Below are positions 34,928 through 46,330 of a stretch of DNA of 64,000 nt, one piece after another. The position numbers and the translations under genes are program-made. This DNA comes from Toxonevra muliebris (Eukaryota; Arthropoda; Insecta; Diptera; Pallopteridae): positions 89,645,235 through 89,709,234 of the forward strand of contig OY829326.1 in the NCBI GenBank assembly GCA_963691655.1. The letters are read 5' to 3'. Every line of letters begins with the position of its first letter. Within the stretch, counting starts at the first letter, position 1. The notes beneath the pieces were generated by a model that had not been told where the DNA came from, did no database searches, and saw only the letters and a program-made list of their open reading frames with translations.

Positions 34928-35412
34928 TGCAAGAGCTCGAATATACTTTTCTATATAATTCGGTCACGCTGAACACATGGCGTTTAGCCATCATTGGCGT
35001 TATGGCGATTAGCACTAGCTAAATATATACACGCAAAAATTACGAATTTGAGGGTTCTAGGTTAACTATCGCCATTTATTTCCTTAAAAACGACCATTTT
35101 TCGAAAGTTTTTTTCACATTTATCCTAACTCAAATACAGCTTGGACTGTACTTAATATTGAAAATCTTTTATGAGAATCATTGAGCTCCTAACTACCGAT
35201 TTTTACATCCCTATATACTTAAATATTAGTAAAGATGTTGGGAATCATGAAGCTCCTAACTACCAAATTTTACATCCCTATATACTTTAATATTGGCAAA
35301 GATGTTTAAAAACCAATTTTTCAAAAAATTGTGACGACTTGGAAAAAATCTAAAAACGCCATCGTTTTCAGCGTAGCCGAATTATATAGAAAAGTATATT
35401 CGAGTTCTTGCA
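34928..35412. mobile_element. Inverted-repeat element, 485 bp, with internal duplication
   Basis: The left arm starts TGCAAGAGCTCGAATATACT (34928) and the right end, as complement, starts TGCAAGAACTCGAATATACT. The match continues for about 50 bp at roughly 90 percent. Inside, a 57-bp block beginning GAGCTCCTAACTACC is duplicated in tandem (about 35184-35240 and 35251-35305). A diverged relative lies at 46062-46330. The outer edge runs into A/T homopolymers, which hides any target duplication. Confidence 0.65.
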
Positions 35413-35479
35413 TTTTTTTTTTTTTTTGCTTATCTCAAAAGATACCAAAGTTATAGATTTCTGATATGGCCCAGCCACT

Positions 35480-35870
35480 TTTGCCCATTGTATACTCCTC
35501 AGCAGAAGAAATGCTCATAAAGAAAGATGGTCCAGTATGAACTCTTTCTAAATTACGAAGTGCTTTGTGAAAGAACCTAACAGGAAAGCAACTGAATTTC
35601 TTCTCCATCTGAGGGGAAAAGATCTGCGTATCCTAGTGGGTTTGATCACAAGAGCATATGGCAAACATGGGTGTCATTGCCGATCCGGCATGTGTTTCCT
35701 GCCTTTAGAAGGAAAGGGACACTACAAAGCATTTTCTCTGCTATTGCCCCGCCTTCGCTAGAAGAAGGAGACGCCTGAAAGAGGCCTTCTTTCCTTTTCT
35801 CTTCTCTTTTCATCTATCTAGAAGAAGGTGTATATCCTTCTAGGCCACCTCAAGATCTAACCTAATTTAA
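35480..35870 (+). pseudogene. LINE ORF2 C-terminal fragment (zinc-knuckle type tail)
   Basis: Plus-strand reading gives EPNRKATEFLLHLRGKDLRI followed by LVGLITR. After a small shift it continues ADPACVSCL, stop, KERDTTKHFLCYCPAFARRR. This is the C-terminal block of R1/LOA/I-type LINEs, with the C-x-x-C...H...C cysteine-histidine cluster and the preceding 'LVGLITGH'-like phrase. It is broken by a frameshift and a stop. The coding part ends near 35800, and the remaining 70 bp would be 3' UTR. It is a dead, 5'-truncated copy. Confidence 0.7.
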
Positions 35871-37316
35871 AGGAACCAAAGCTCAGATAACTTTTTGTAG
35901 TTATATGTCTTGTTCAAAAGTGTGGGGATTTCAAAACTTCGTTTAATTAAGTTTTTTTATTATCAGCTTAAAAGCTTTTTTAGTTTGTCATAGAATATGC
36001 ATGTATGTATGTATGTGAATTTGTTTCTTTTAAAATCATATACTCGTACTTATGGTATATGAATACAAAATTATGGGCGTAGTGTCCAGCACTATAATAT
36101 ATGGCAATTAAAATTAAAAACTTTTCATGAGATTCCAAAACTGTGGTATATTTTTAGAATTTCCTTTATTATGTTAAAGTTTTTCTTCAAGACTTCAGGG
36201 CTTTAGCAAGGGTTGAACCCATCAATTAAAATTCTTCAAAAGACAAATGCTGATGCTAATTCATAATTTCTCACATTTTGTTGCTCAGTGTATTCCCTTT
36301 TATTCAATAATTTCATTAGCGCAACCAACCAACTTACATTAATTATGCAATTTTATCAAAAATATTATTTGAAAATTTTTATTATTAACAATGTTCGATT
36401 CAGAGTTTTTGGCAATTAAAAACATTTAAACTATAATGCACATTCGGTTTTTGATAATAATTGCTAATGTTGTATGTATGAATGTGTAATTTGTTGACGC
36501 GTTAAATTAATTATGAATTCATAAATGTTAAATAAGTATTTGCTGGCAATTTAATATTTAAATTTAATAAATGAAATTTAATTAAATTTTTGCATTTTAA
36601 ATAGAATTTCAAGTGAACAATTTTATATACAAAACAAAAAAAAAACAATTCTCCAGCACAATTTATTTACATACAATAAATTATAGCACCAGAATTCACG
36701 GCCAGTTGGCTTATTAGTGGAATGATGCGGTTAGAAGAATCGAGAGATATGGGATCATCCTTTGAATACTTGCATAAAGTGAAAGCCCCAGTATAAACCC
36801 CACATAAGAATCAATAAATATTTTGGATCCGGCTTGTAAGTTTTTTATATTTTCTAATTATATAAAATAGATTTGGACTAAACAATCTTGAATTATCAGT
36901 TTACACTAACTTTTGTTAGAATAAAAGTGAAGACTATTTGTGTTTCTAAAGGTATTCTGCAACTCTTATTAGGGTTTGTAGACATGGACCAATTTCACAG
37001 TGTTTTCACAGTTTTATTTTTAGACATAAAAGATTCTTGTATCATTTAAGCTATTCTATTCAACTTTTCAACACTTCCGTTTTCAAACTAAGCCAACTCG
37101 ATTAAAACTTAAGGCCACCTTCGGGTCTAGATTTTTCAAAAAACGAATTTTTTTTATATTTCAAAAGTATAGGCTTTTAAAAGTATACTGTACATTTTTC
37201 GTATCAATATTTCCAGCATTTCGACTTCCACAGCCTATTAAGCAGGTGAGCGCAGAAGCAGGTAAAAGGGTCGACTGAAGTTTAAACTCATTTATCTCGA
37301 AACTATAATTTTCTGC
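35871..37316. other. Unassigned AT-rich DNA
   Basis: No gene is seen. A short TATG run lies near 36001-36016. Confidence 0.4.
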
Positions 37317-37572
37317 ACGGTGGGACACAAAAAAACAAAAACTACTCGACCGATTCTCAAATTTTACTATATTATTCAGAAAATCAGTGGTTATCGCAGG
37401 AACTAAAAACAACCTTCTACGTTGAATACTTCTTACTTTTTACGTACAAAAAGCAGTGTCAATTTTTTTTTCATTTTAGTTCCTGCGATAACTATATTCA
37501 TACCAATTGTAACCTCTTTTTTTTTTTGTTTTAGATCAGCTGAAAATCCAAAACCTGTCCCACCGGCAAGAT
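37317..37572. repeat. Hairpin-forming inverted repeat
   Basis: GTTATCGCAGGAACTAAAA (37390-37408) has its exact complement at 37474-37492, a perfect 19-bp stem with a 65-base loop. Outside it, GGTGGGACA near 37319 is mirrored near 37560, so the palindrome may extend over about 255 bp. It is likely the core of a foldback-type element whose ends are not resolved. Confidence 0.65.
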
Positions 37573-39543
37573 CTGCTTTTCTGAAGAGGACAACTCTAAC
37601 ACCAATTTTAGTTTACTTAAAACTGTAATTTTCTTTTTTTATTATTATTTTTGAATATTGTTTCTCATTATTTCATTTAAAAAAAAATCCTAAAAACTCG
37701 TTAAATTCAAGGGCGCTAGACCAGTAGATCCCCTTAATTCAAAATCTATATGAGTATTGTAATGTGTCTTTTACAATGTCTGATGATTGGGCAGCCGGTG
37801 TTTAAAAACAGACTCAAAACTCATTTAATTTACTTATATTAAATGTAAAGTTGCATTAGTTCAGTTATGTGGTAGACTCAAAAATAGTAGTATTTATAAA
37901 AAAATTAAACATTGAATTGATTCATTTTCCCTATTAGGAATATAATTACAAAGAAACAAAAACAATTATACTCGTTTTGCATCGGTAAACTTTGAGAGCA
38001 TCTCAAGAAATCTCATTAAATAAAATTCACACTCCGAAAGAGGGTTAAAAAAAACAGAATATTCTTACGTCGAAATAGTTGTTGTTTCTTAAATGTAACT
38101 CTGTTATTATATTATTTAATTTCACTCAATTAATGATGTTCAGGCTCTCTCGATGATAATGTGCCGGTGTTTATGTTGTTTCCTTTTTTTTTGTTTTGTT
38201 TTTTTGCTATTAAAAGAATTATAAAATTATGATTTTTGCGTTCCTATACACACCAGAAATTATTGTCTTTAAAAAAATAAATTTCGATTAAACTTGACTA
38301 TTTTAGTGTTTTAAGATACTACGAGTATTGTTTAAATTTTAATTTTGCACAATTTGCATCTCTATGTTGTTTACAATTACACGTTCTGTGGTATTCTACA
38401 CGAAACTTCACACTTTTTTTTAAAGGTTTAGTTACATATTAAAAAAAAAATCGTGCGAATAAATTCATCTAGCAATTTACTGCAATAGTATTATTATTTT
38501 TTTTTTAGTTTCCTGTTGATTTTATACGTGTCTTAAGCCTTTGTTATATGCTTGTTATAAGCCCTTATTATATATTATAGTTTAATGGAGCTGCATGTCC
38601 ACGTGTAAGCTTTCGTCACAGTATATTAGGCAACGCATGCGGCCACAAGTTTTTCTTTTGAGGGACATCTGTCGTGTCTATCTGCATCAAACTGGTAGTC
38701 GCAACTACGTCAATCCTCGCCTCGAAAATATCGATAGTCGAAAGTGACAAGGTGGATGTAGTCGCCTTTTCTACGAATGGGTACTTTTTCTGGAAAATCC
38801 TTTGCCGCCGAGTTCTATTAGATTAAAATGACCTTATGATATTTTGCTTGTACAAAAATCGCTAAAATATTAACTAATATATTAAAAGTTACCTGATAAA
38901 CAAAAAGTGTGATGAATTCAAAGAATTATTATGGATAGATTTCAAAAAAACCTTCTCTAAAGGCTTTATATTAATTAGATATCAATCTCACAGAAAAAGG
39001 AAGTAATATCATAAGATTCAATACCCTCTTGCTTCAATCGCAATGAAGATTCAGCGTTGATTACTGAGCGTTTTCACACAAGCTCTTCACAATTGAGTGA
39101 TCATTCCGCTACTTAGTTCGCGCACTTTGTGAACTTGTTGGCAACATTAAAACTTGAAAGGAAAGTGGATAAATGAAAAAATAATAGTATTGTTGACATG
39201 CAAATGAAAGTTCTCAGAAAACGACTGACTACTAGTTTACTACCCAGTTGACAAATAAAATGCTCATATGTATACTTTAGTTAGTACCAAAGTTTAAAAC
39301 TATAATTTTTATATCATATTCAATAAACAGAATTTTGATATCGTTCATTACAGTATAGCATCAAGGCGATTTCACAACTACTTTTATAATGTTTTCCTAC
39401 TAAGGAAATTTGAGTTTAAAAATCCTCGAAGCACCCTTTCGCCTTATCCGACTACAGCAAAATTTTGCAGCAAATAGTCTTTCATCGGATGAAACCCAAT
39501 GATTTGGTACTGCTAAAGAAATTTAAAAGTTCGAGAATAACGG
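37573..39543. other. Unassigned DNA, ends in a possible hAT terminus
   Basis: No gene is seen. The end CGGCCACCCTA (39541-39551) is the mirror of the TAGGGTGG terminus used by hAT elements elsewhere in the window. Upstream of it is a GCACCCTTTCGCC stretch reminiscent of the subterminal part of the 52006-54212 element. The matching left end was not found. Confidence 0.35.
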
Positions 39544-39568
39544 CCACCCTAAGGTACATAAGGCACAT

Positions 39569-39804
39569 TAGGGTGGCTCTTATTTTTCAAGTTAGATTTT
39601 TTTTTTTGTACTACTCCTCAGTGTAGTTCCATTACATAAAAAATTAGCTTTGAGAAATTTGAGCTCAATTGGATAAACTGAAGGGTTGCCCCTTGGCTCC
39701 TTCATTAAAAAAGAAAAAAAACGAAAAATCACGTAAAAACTTATTTTTATTTATTATTTGAAAAATTTTCAAAAATTTATAAAAATGCCATATAAGCCAC
39801 CCTA
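39569..39804. mobile_element. hAT-like MITE with TAGGGTGG ends, 236 bp
   Basis: The left end TAGGGTGGCTCTTAT and the right end (complement) TAGGGTGGCTTATAT match over the first ten bases. The 8-bp flanks AGGCACAT (39561-39568) and ATGCGTAT (39805-39812) agree at only 5 positions, so this would be an old insertion. The ends match those of the elements at 46773 and 52006. Confidence 0.55.
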
Positions 39805-39820
39805 ATGCGTATTGCACATA

Positions 39821-40061
39821 TCGCTCGTTTGCTGCAAGATTGTCATAATCCAAAAAACAAAAATTTGAGTTAAGAAATAACTGTTATTTAATCCTTTATC
39901 TTGTGTAAAAAATCATAATGGTATCTTATCAGCTCTCCTCGAGAAAAATAGTTTTTGTAATTTTTGCGTTCTACGGTGTGATAGTTCATTGAAATCTTCA
40001 AATGTGATTTTCTCGAAAATTTGTTTTTTTTGCATATGATAGTCTTGCAGCAAATGAGCGA
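39821..40061. mobile_element. Foldback MITE, 241 bp
   Basis: The left arm starts TCGCTCGTTTGCTGCAAGA (39821) and the right end as complement starts TCGCTCATTTGCTGCAAGA. Similarity continues for about 45 bp (CATAA/CATATG, then AAAAAACAAA). It begins only 16 bp after the preceding MITE. The short flanks CATA and CATG are the only duplication candidate. Confidence 0.6.
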
Positions 40062-41584
40062 CATGTATGCTAAAAAGTTATGCTATGCCCGCAAAAAGGC
40101 AAATTTAGAAAAAATTTTCTCTAAAGTATAATAGAAATTTCAAGTCCAAAGTAAACTAAAAAAATCTGAAGTATGAAAATCTATTTTGAAAAAGATTTTT
40201 TTTTTTGCACAAAAGCAAAATACAATTTACTTAAAATACTAGTGGATGCATTTTAAATCGCACAACCGAAAAAGCAGAAAAAACTGTTGAAACTACGAAA
40301 ACTATCTAATGAATTTTAATACACTCAAACACAAATCGCTTAGAGAAATGGAACATGTGTGTATAGAGAAACAGCAAAAGAAGAAGAAGAGAAGGAAATT
40401 TGTCCAACTAACTTATTGTGAAGTGTGGAAAAAATATTTCATTTACTTAGGTTTAAAGGCATTAGTTATTTCTCCTTTTTACTCCCTTTTAAGTCAATTC
40501 TTTCCTCAAAAGTGTTACGTAAAATACTTTGACAAAAAGTTTTTCTTTTTTTACAATGTAAAATGTATAAATTATGAAACATGGTTTTAATGAAAGTATG
40601 AAACAAGATTGTGGTTATTATATTTTCTTTTTGTTAAATCAAAGACTATGGTTGCTTATGAATATTATATAAGCAAAACTTTATTATGAAACGCAATTGT
40701 GGCAGACGAGAATTCCAGTCCGTTTATACTTATACATATGTACATATATTTTATTTGTTTTAGCTTGAAAAGATTGAACGCAACAGCAGTGCGATGATTG
40801 AAAAATCAATTTTTGGTTTAAAATCTTAGTACGATCTAAGTAAATTATAGGTTTTTAAGATATTTGGTAAATAGATTTAAAGAAATCAGTAGTAAAACAA
40901 TGCAAGATCTAAAAATCTGCAGATTTGCGTACTGATTTAAGAATTTCGAAATCAGTATGTGCTGATAAAACAGTACGTCTGGCTAGAAATTTCACTGATG
41001 ACGTTAATAACATAACGCCTCCAAGTTTTAGTATAGTTTTTAATTAAAGAAAGACACAAGCCCCAAAGCATCACAGTCGTGTTGACATATTTCCGTCAAT
41101 TTATTCACCTCCATAAGAACACTAGAGTTACAAGTTTTGGCGAATGCACTAAAGTCGCTGCCGTTTCCAATTTATTCAAACTAATACAAAAGTTTTACAC
41201 ATTCATATCGTAGGAAATATCTTTCACAGAGGCAGAATTTACTTATGTTAATGGTATATAAGATGTTAATCCATTTAAAGTATTGAGAAGAACTACTACA
41301 CAGTCTTATATATTGTTTATTTTTAGTTAAAAGCTGCAACAACGTGATTTAAAAGGTTAAATTTTTCAAAACTCATAACCTCACAAATTATAAAAATTAC
41401 CTGAGTAAAAAAAATATCAGCAAAAAGGATTTAAGTGCCAAACAAAGAAACAAAAATCAAATACAACACCATAAAAAAAAAATGATTGATAAAAAGTGTT
41501 TTATGGATAATTAAATTAATAATCAAAAATAATAAATTTATATACACCTATAATGAAATTTCATTCATTTTGCATTTGGTCACG
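40062..41584. other. AT-rich DNA upstream of the Pdfr-like exon
   Basis: This is the presumed 5' UTR, promoter or upstream intron of the gene whose first coding exon starts at 41612. I could not identify a TATA box, an initiator or an upstream exon with confidence. The 93-codon frame at 40309-40590 has no recognisable domain. Confidence 0.35.
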
Positions 41585-41605
41585 ATGATGTCACGCTATA
41601 TTTGA
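41585..41605 (+). promoter_or_regulatory. Short in-frame upstream ORF before the Pdfr-like start
   Basis: ATGATGTCACGCTATATTTGA encodes six residues and stops 7 bp before the main start, in the same frame. If transcribed, ribosomes would meet this first, which could dampen translation. The in-frame TGA also rules out a longer N-terminus upstream of 41612 in this exon. Confidence 0.45.
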
Positions 41606-41611
41606 TGAACA

Positions 41612-42368
41612 ATGACTATACCAATACAACCAACGGAAGCGGATGTCGATGAAAATAACGCAATTACGACAACAGCAGCAGCAGCATCAGCAAGTGAAAG
41701 GTTTATGCGAAAGGCCGCAACTATAACAATGTCACTTATGTCGAAAAGAAACGCAAGCACCAACAGCAGCAACAACAGCAGCATCAATGATACCAACAGC
41801 AATGCATTTTTAAACATTGGCAATGAGAATAATTTAACAGCAACAATTACTTCAATACGTACGAATGTAACGCGTGTCCTGTATATGTATTTTCAAAATG
41901 TCACCGATGAATTTGGTTATGGGGCAGCTACAACAGAAAAATCCATACCGACAACGGCAGCATCTGTATCGGCAGTAACCTCAGGAGCAGCAGTTTCCGA
42001 TATTGTATCATCATCGCCGTCATCGCCGTCATCGTTATCTGGTACTACAAATTCAAGTAGTCTTGGTAGTACTTTACTTAATACTGCAACAAAAATGCTG
42101 CATAAGCATTTAACAAATGCAACAACTACATTAGCATCAGCAGCGGCAACAGTTACTAGCTCAACAACAACAAGTACAGCAGCGACTCCACTATTTCCTA
42201 GTAGCACATCTTTACATACAACTGTATCATCACCAGCAGCAGCAGCATTAAATGCAAATACAACATCAGCACTGACAACAGCATCGAGCATAAAGTATCC
42301 ACGATATGATATCAACAGCAAAGAAACTTGCTCAGCTTTATTTGCCAATTATACTCACCCGCAACAAG
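41612..42368 (+). CDS. Pdfr: Likely first coding exon of a PDF receptor-like class B GPCR (partial gene)
   Basis: Seen: a 252-codon open frame that runs into CAACAAG|GTGAGT, a near-ideal splice donor, leaving a split codon (phase 1). The protein is rich in Ser, Thr, Ala and Asn with about ten N-x-S/T sequons, as in a glycosylated extracellular N-terminus. It ends ETCSALFANYTHPQQ. Known, from memory: the Drosophila PDF receptor carries a very similar stretch (CSALF-NYT-PQ then G-L-Y-C) just before the cysteine-rich hormone-binding domain, so the exon edge sits at a sensible place. Inferred role: N-terminus of the receptor for the circadian neuropeptide PDF, signalling through Gs in clock neurons. 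The start at 41612 follows AACA and an in-frame stop. The CAG/AGC triplet richness is typical of higher flies. The seven-helix exons must lie downstream and were not found. No signal peptide is obvious. The gene name depends on a 15-residue match, so it is probable, not certain. Confidence 0.62.
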
Positions 42369-42374
42369 GTGAGT
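42369..42374 (+). promoter_or_regulatory. Splice donor site of the Pdfr-like exon
   Basis: CAAG|GTGAGT agrees fully with the fly donor consensus. The open frame continues only 56 bases beyond and encodes unrelated sequence, as expected past a real exon edge. Confidence 0.7.
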
Positions 42375-43984
42375 ACATCGAAGTAGATAGGAATACAATT
42401 AATTTTTATGCATATGCACATTAAGATGCCTCACAAACAAAATATGTTGCTGTACCCCTCTACAAATGAACTACGGTTTATTTTATGATGATGCTGAGCT
42501 GAGCATTTATTTATATAGATATAGATTTTTAGGGTTTTTTTTAAAGAATCCAGGTCACGAACGTTAATCGCTAAAGTCGAAATATTTTGGAAATCATCGT
42601 AAAATAAACCTAGGTTCAATTTTAGAGGTCTACAAAACAAACCCATTTTTTGTATGGGACTCGAGGCACTTTAATATAAAAATGTGTGTGTGAATGTATA
42701 ATACATATTCGTGTTTGAAAGTCAAAATTGTTTGCTTGCACACTATAGTTATGCAATATGGATTTAGATGTTGGTTATGCTGCGAAATTGCTATCAATGC
42801 CACATAACTTGAATGTGCACCATTAATTTAATACATTAATATGAAGTAATGTAGTATGAGCCGCCATTTGTTATAAATTAGTTCTTAGAAGTAAGTTTAG
42901 TTGAAGTTGTATGAATGCATTTCCTGTTGAATTTTGAATTGGCACTTGAGTGCGTATGAGTGATATTCAATTGGATAGTGTTGGAGTTTATACATATACA
43001 CGTTTTACTTGTGAATAATGAAAAATATACTTGGAATTTGTTTGTCTGAGTTTTGTATTCACTATCAAACAATACTTCTTGCTGGCAGATGGTATACATT
43101 CATATACATTCTAGTCTGAAATTAAAAAGCTGCATACTCGAAATTTCTCAAAATCTGGACTTAGGGCTAAAAAACCCATTTCTGGGAGGTCCAAGAAAGT
43201 GTATATGCACTTGGTCATAACTCCATTCGCTTTTTATTCAATCTGTAAGTTTTAGATGACGGTTGCAAGACGTCATATAGACGCTTATGACAATAAAAGT
43301 TATCTTGATTTAATAAAACATTACATTATGGGGCCTATTAAAAATCCAGCTGGCCAAAATTCGAAAAATCTACTATCTCGGTTTGAAAAAAAAAATATAT
43401 GCTTACTCTCCATAGATCTCTCATCATAATCCACACACAGGGAATTCTAATTAGGCGAAGGATCTGGCTGTGTAACCGTCGAAAGTTGCAATATCCTGGC
43501 GATAGTTTTAATATTGTTGAAAATGTATTGCACATAAAGTATAATAACTTAGCCAAAACTAAAGCTAGAACTTTAATTTTGGTCTCATATTAAATAAAAA
43601 CTTTACACTATTAATGAATGTGATAAAAAATTAATTTACCGTCTTCCTATACCTGAAGAGAAATTAAAAACTCTGATTTGCTCCGAGCGAAAATAAAAGC
43701 CATAATATTATATGAAGCAACTTTTTGCCACAGCTTTAATAACAAACAAAAATATGACATCACATTGCGTTTGTGAAATCATGGATAGTTATTTAATGTG
43801 TTATATTTAACTCATTTTAAATGGTAGTCAGACAAAAATTGGTAAACGGAGTTAGTCTAAAGCCTTATTGACTCTGTATGAAAAACTTTTTAATCAGCTA
43901 ATTGCAACGCCTTCCTCCAATATAAAGGTATATGCAATTTTTAAAATGCAATAACTTTAAGCCCATTACAGATATAATCTACTA
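42375..43984. other. Presumed intron 1 of the Pdfr-like gene, unassigned
   Basis: AT-rich DNA without recognisable genes. The rest of the window downstream would also be intron if the exon call is right. Confidence 0.4.
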
Positions 43985-44345
43985 GGCAGGGTTCAGCGAC
44001 TTTGCACACGGGCCCCGATCCATTCTGTGGAATCGATTATTGAGGCGTGGACGAGGGACGAATGGCTATCTAATCATATCCCTGAACTTAACTAAATCGA
44101 ATCTCAGATTGCTAGTTGGCTTTCTATCTGACCACTAGTTCTGTCACATGAGACAGAATGTCGTCTATGTATGGAGGATGATAAGAGGACATCTCACATT
44201 CTGTGTGAATGTGCAGCCTTGGCTCGGCAAAGAAAGACATTTTTAGAAAACCATTCCTTTCAACAAACGAAATCAAAACCTCTTCCACAAAAGATGTGCT
44301 AGCCTTCATTAGGATACCAGATCATATTTTGTCTTAATTTTGGGG
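43985..44345 (+). pseudogene. LINE ORF2 C-terminal fragment with RNase H/zinc-type tail
   Basis: The plus strand reads, with breaks, VIEAWTRDEWLSNH near 44030 and then ECRLCMEDDKRTSHILCECA followed by ALARQRKTFLENHSF (44155-44265). The C-x-x-C...H...C...C cluster and 'ALAR-R' end block are typical of the C-termini of LOA/R1-type LINEs. It ends near LQWVPSYSE at 44390. Stops and frame shifts mark it as dead. It may belong to the same family as the minus-strand LINE at 4385-6480, which lacks this part. Confidence 0.68.
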
Positions 44346-44399
44346 CATTGCCACAAAAGATCTGCAGTGGGTTCCAAGTTATAGTGAATTACAGATTTC

Positions 44400-46060
44400 A
44401 CATATATTTTTGCAATGATATATGGCAATAATAATGTTTATAAGTACACAAAATTTCATGATCATATATATGATATGATCATGACCAAGTCATGACCAAG
44501 TCATACCCTTTTCACGGTCTCAATTGTATGACAAATACGCAGTGATTGCTAATGACTCCAAGAGTGAATGAGAATAATTTCAGAATTTTGGCCGGCTAAA
44601 AACGGATTTGGTCCCATAGTGCATTGTGGAGTAAGAAGGCAAAATAGTATGAAAATTTTAATATTGTTTATGCTTTTCAACTTTCCTTATCCGAATAAGA
44701 TGGCTACTCGAATGAATTTTTCATGCTGAACACGAATCTGGGGTCAAAAACTTCTCATCATGTCACGTTTTCAAAAAAAAAAAGGTGTTGAAACCCCTAA
44801 AATAGCGTTTTTGATCATTTTCGAATTGTAGAGCTAAACCCTGACGTGCTACAAACTTCGCATATGCCCTTAGAGCAGGGGGTGTGTTTAAGTCCAAGGG
44901 TTCAGGGAAGAAATGTGCACAGACCGGTTTTTATCTTACACCCTAAATTCGTCCGCCATAGATGATCCACCATTTTGAAATTTTAAGATCTGACTGCAGA
45001 CTTGTAACCAACGACCCTTAAAATACTTCAGACCACTGCACTTTTCATTATGTCTGGCTGTAGATGTAAGTAGTGTTGATTCGATATCCACATAGTATCG
45101 ATACTTTTACTCATTACTTGTATCGAATTAAAGTCGAATTAAATTATCGAGTACGTACAAAGACAAAAGACACAAATTTCACTATTTAACACGAAATTGG
45201 CGACAGGCACCTCATACATCATTTCTATGATCACGATACCGTACTCAGTTTTTCGCCTTCACATCATGTTTTTGAGATATGTCCACTTAAAACACGTGAA
45301 TCATATGGAAATGACGTATGAGTTGCCTGACGTAAAAGAAAAGCTGCAATTTGTTGAGTAGTGCTTACTTATGTGATGTTTATTACGTTTAGATAAAAAT
45401 AGCTTGAAAATTTATAACTGTAGCAGGGAAACTATCAACAGATTATAGCTTGTTAAAAATATTTTATTTCAATGAAAAGATTTTAATATACATTATGGTA
45501 CCGCACGGCTGGAATTTTCCTGCCTTGCGGGGCGTTGGTCAGCGCATGTTCTGACACGTTTTGCTTTGAGCACCGTGGGGTTAAGCCAATCTGGAAGGCA
45601 CTCACCGTGGTCGGTCCGGATTACAAGGAAGATATTCCAAATTTTTAATTTTTTGACTCTGTCCGGATTACGGAATCCTTCCGTTTCCGGATTGTTTAAA
45701 TGCAAAAAGTGTATTCGTTTGTATTTTAATATTTTATAGTTGCTTTATGCTAGATATATAAATTTATTAAATAAGCTAGTATATTTCGGGTGATCCACTG
45801 CTTCCGATATATCCAAGCGACGCATGTGTTAGAACATTTACGCTTACGTATGACTGTGAAACAAAATTTCCCTTCGGAGTCATTTCTAAATGATTTGCCT
45901 GATCACAACATTGGTAAACCGATTGTTCCCGCAAAGGAAAAAAAATTAAAAAACGAAACTTTGATTTTTTTTGGATTTTGCGGAATTATCTAAACATACT
46001 AGTATAAATAACAAATTTGATTGGTTATAGTTATGTATATAGAAGAATTTTATACAAATT
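44400..46060. other. Presumed intron, with two unassigned islands
   Basis: At 45073-45165 a cluster of TCGATA, GTATCGATAC and GTATCGA motifs resembles the subterminal zone of the 14886-15629 element and may be a broken copy. At 45493-45705 a balanced-composition stretch holds a 70-codon minus-strand frame of complex composition (for example DHGECLPDWLNPTVLKAKRV) that looks like old transposon coding DNA, family unknown. Confidence 0.35.
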
Positions 46061-46061
46061 A

Positions 46062-46330
46062 AAGTGCAATAACTTGAAAACCGTTGGAAGTATGATGATG
46101 AAAGTTTGTGTATATATATATATTTGGCAAAAATTTCACAATTTTACTAACTTAGATACAGCTTGAACATCTAACTACCAAAATTTTACATCGCTATATA
46201 CTTTAATATTGGTCTAAAAAACCTGAGCAACAAATATTTTTTCAAATCGATTTTTCAAGAAATTGTGACGTATAGGAAAAACTGAAAACGCATTGTACAA
46301 TTTTAAAGTTGAAAACTGAGCTTTGCACTA
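46062..46330. mobile_element. Diverged relative of the 34928-35412 element
   Basis: Shares with the copy at 34928 the run CTAACTACCAAAATTTTACA, then TCxCTATATACTTTAATATTGG, then AAATTGTGACG. Short ends AGTGCAA and its complement TTGCACT bound it. It is about 270 bp with the internal duplication absent. Confidence 0.5.

Noticed and set aside
41917..42348. 143-codon frame antisense to the Pdfr-like exon
   Set aside because: It is the mirror of triplet-rich coding DNA (CAG/TCA repeats), Val/Ala/Asp-rich with no domain; the plus strand explains it better.
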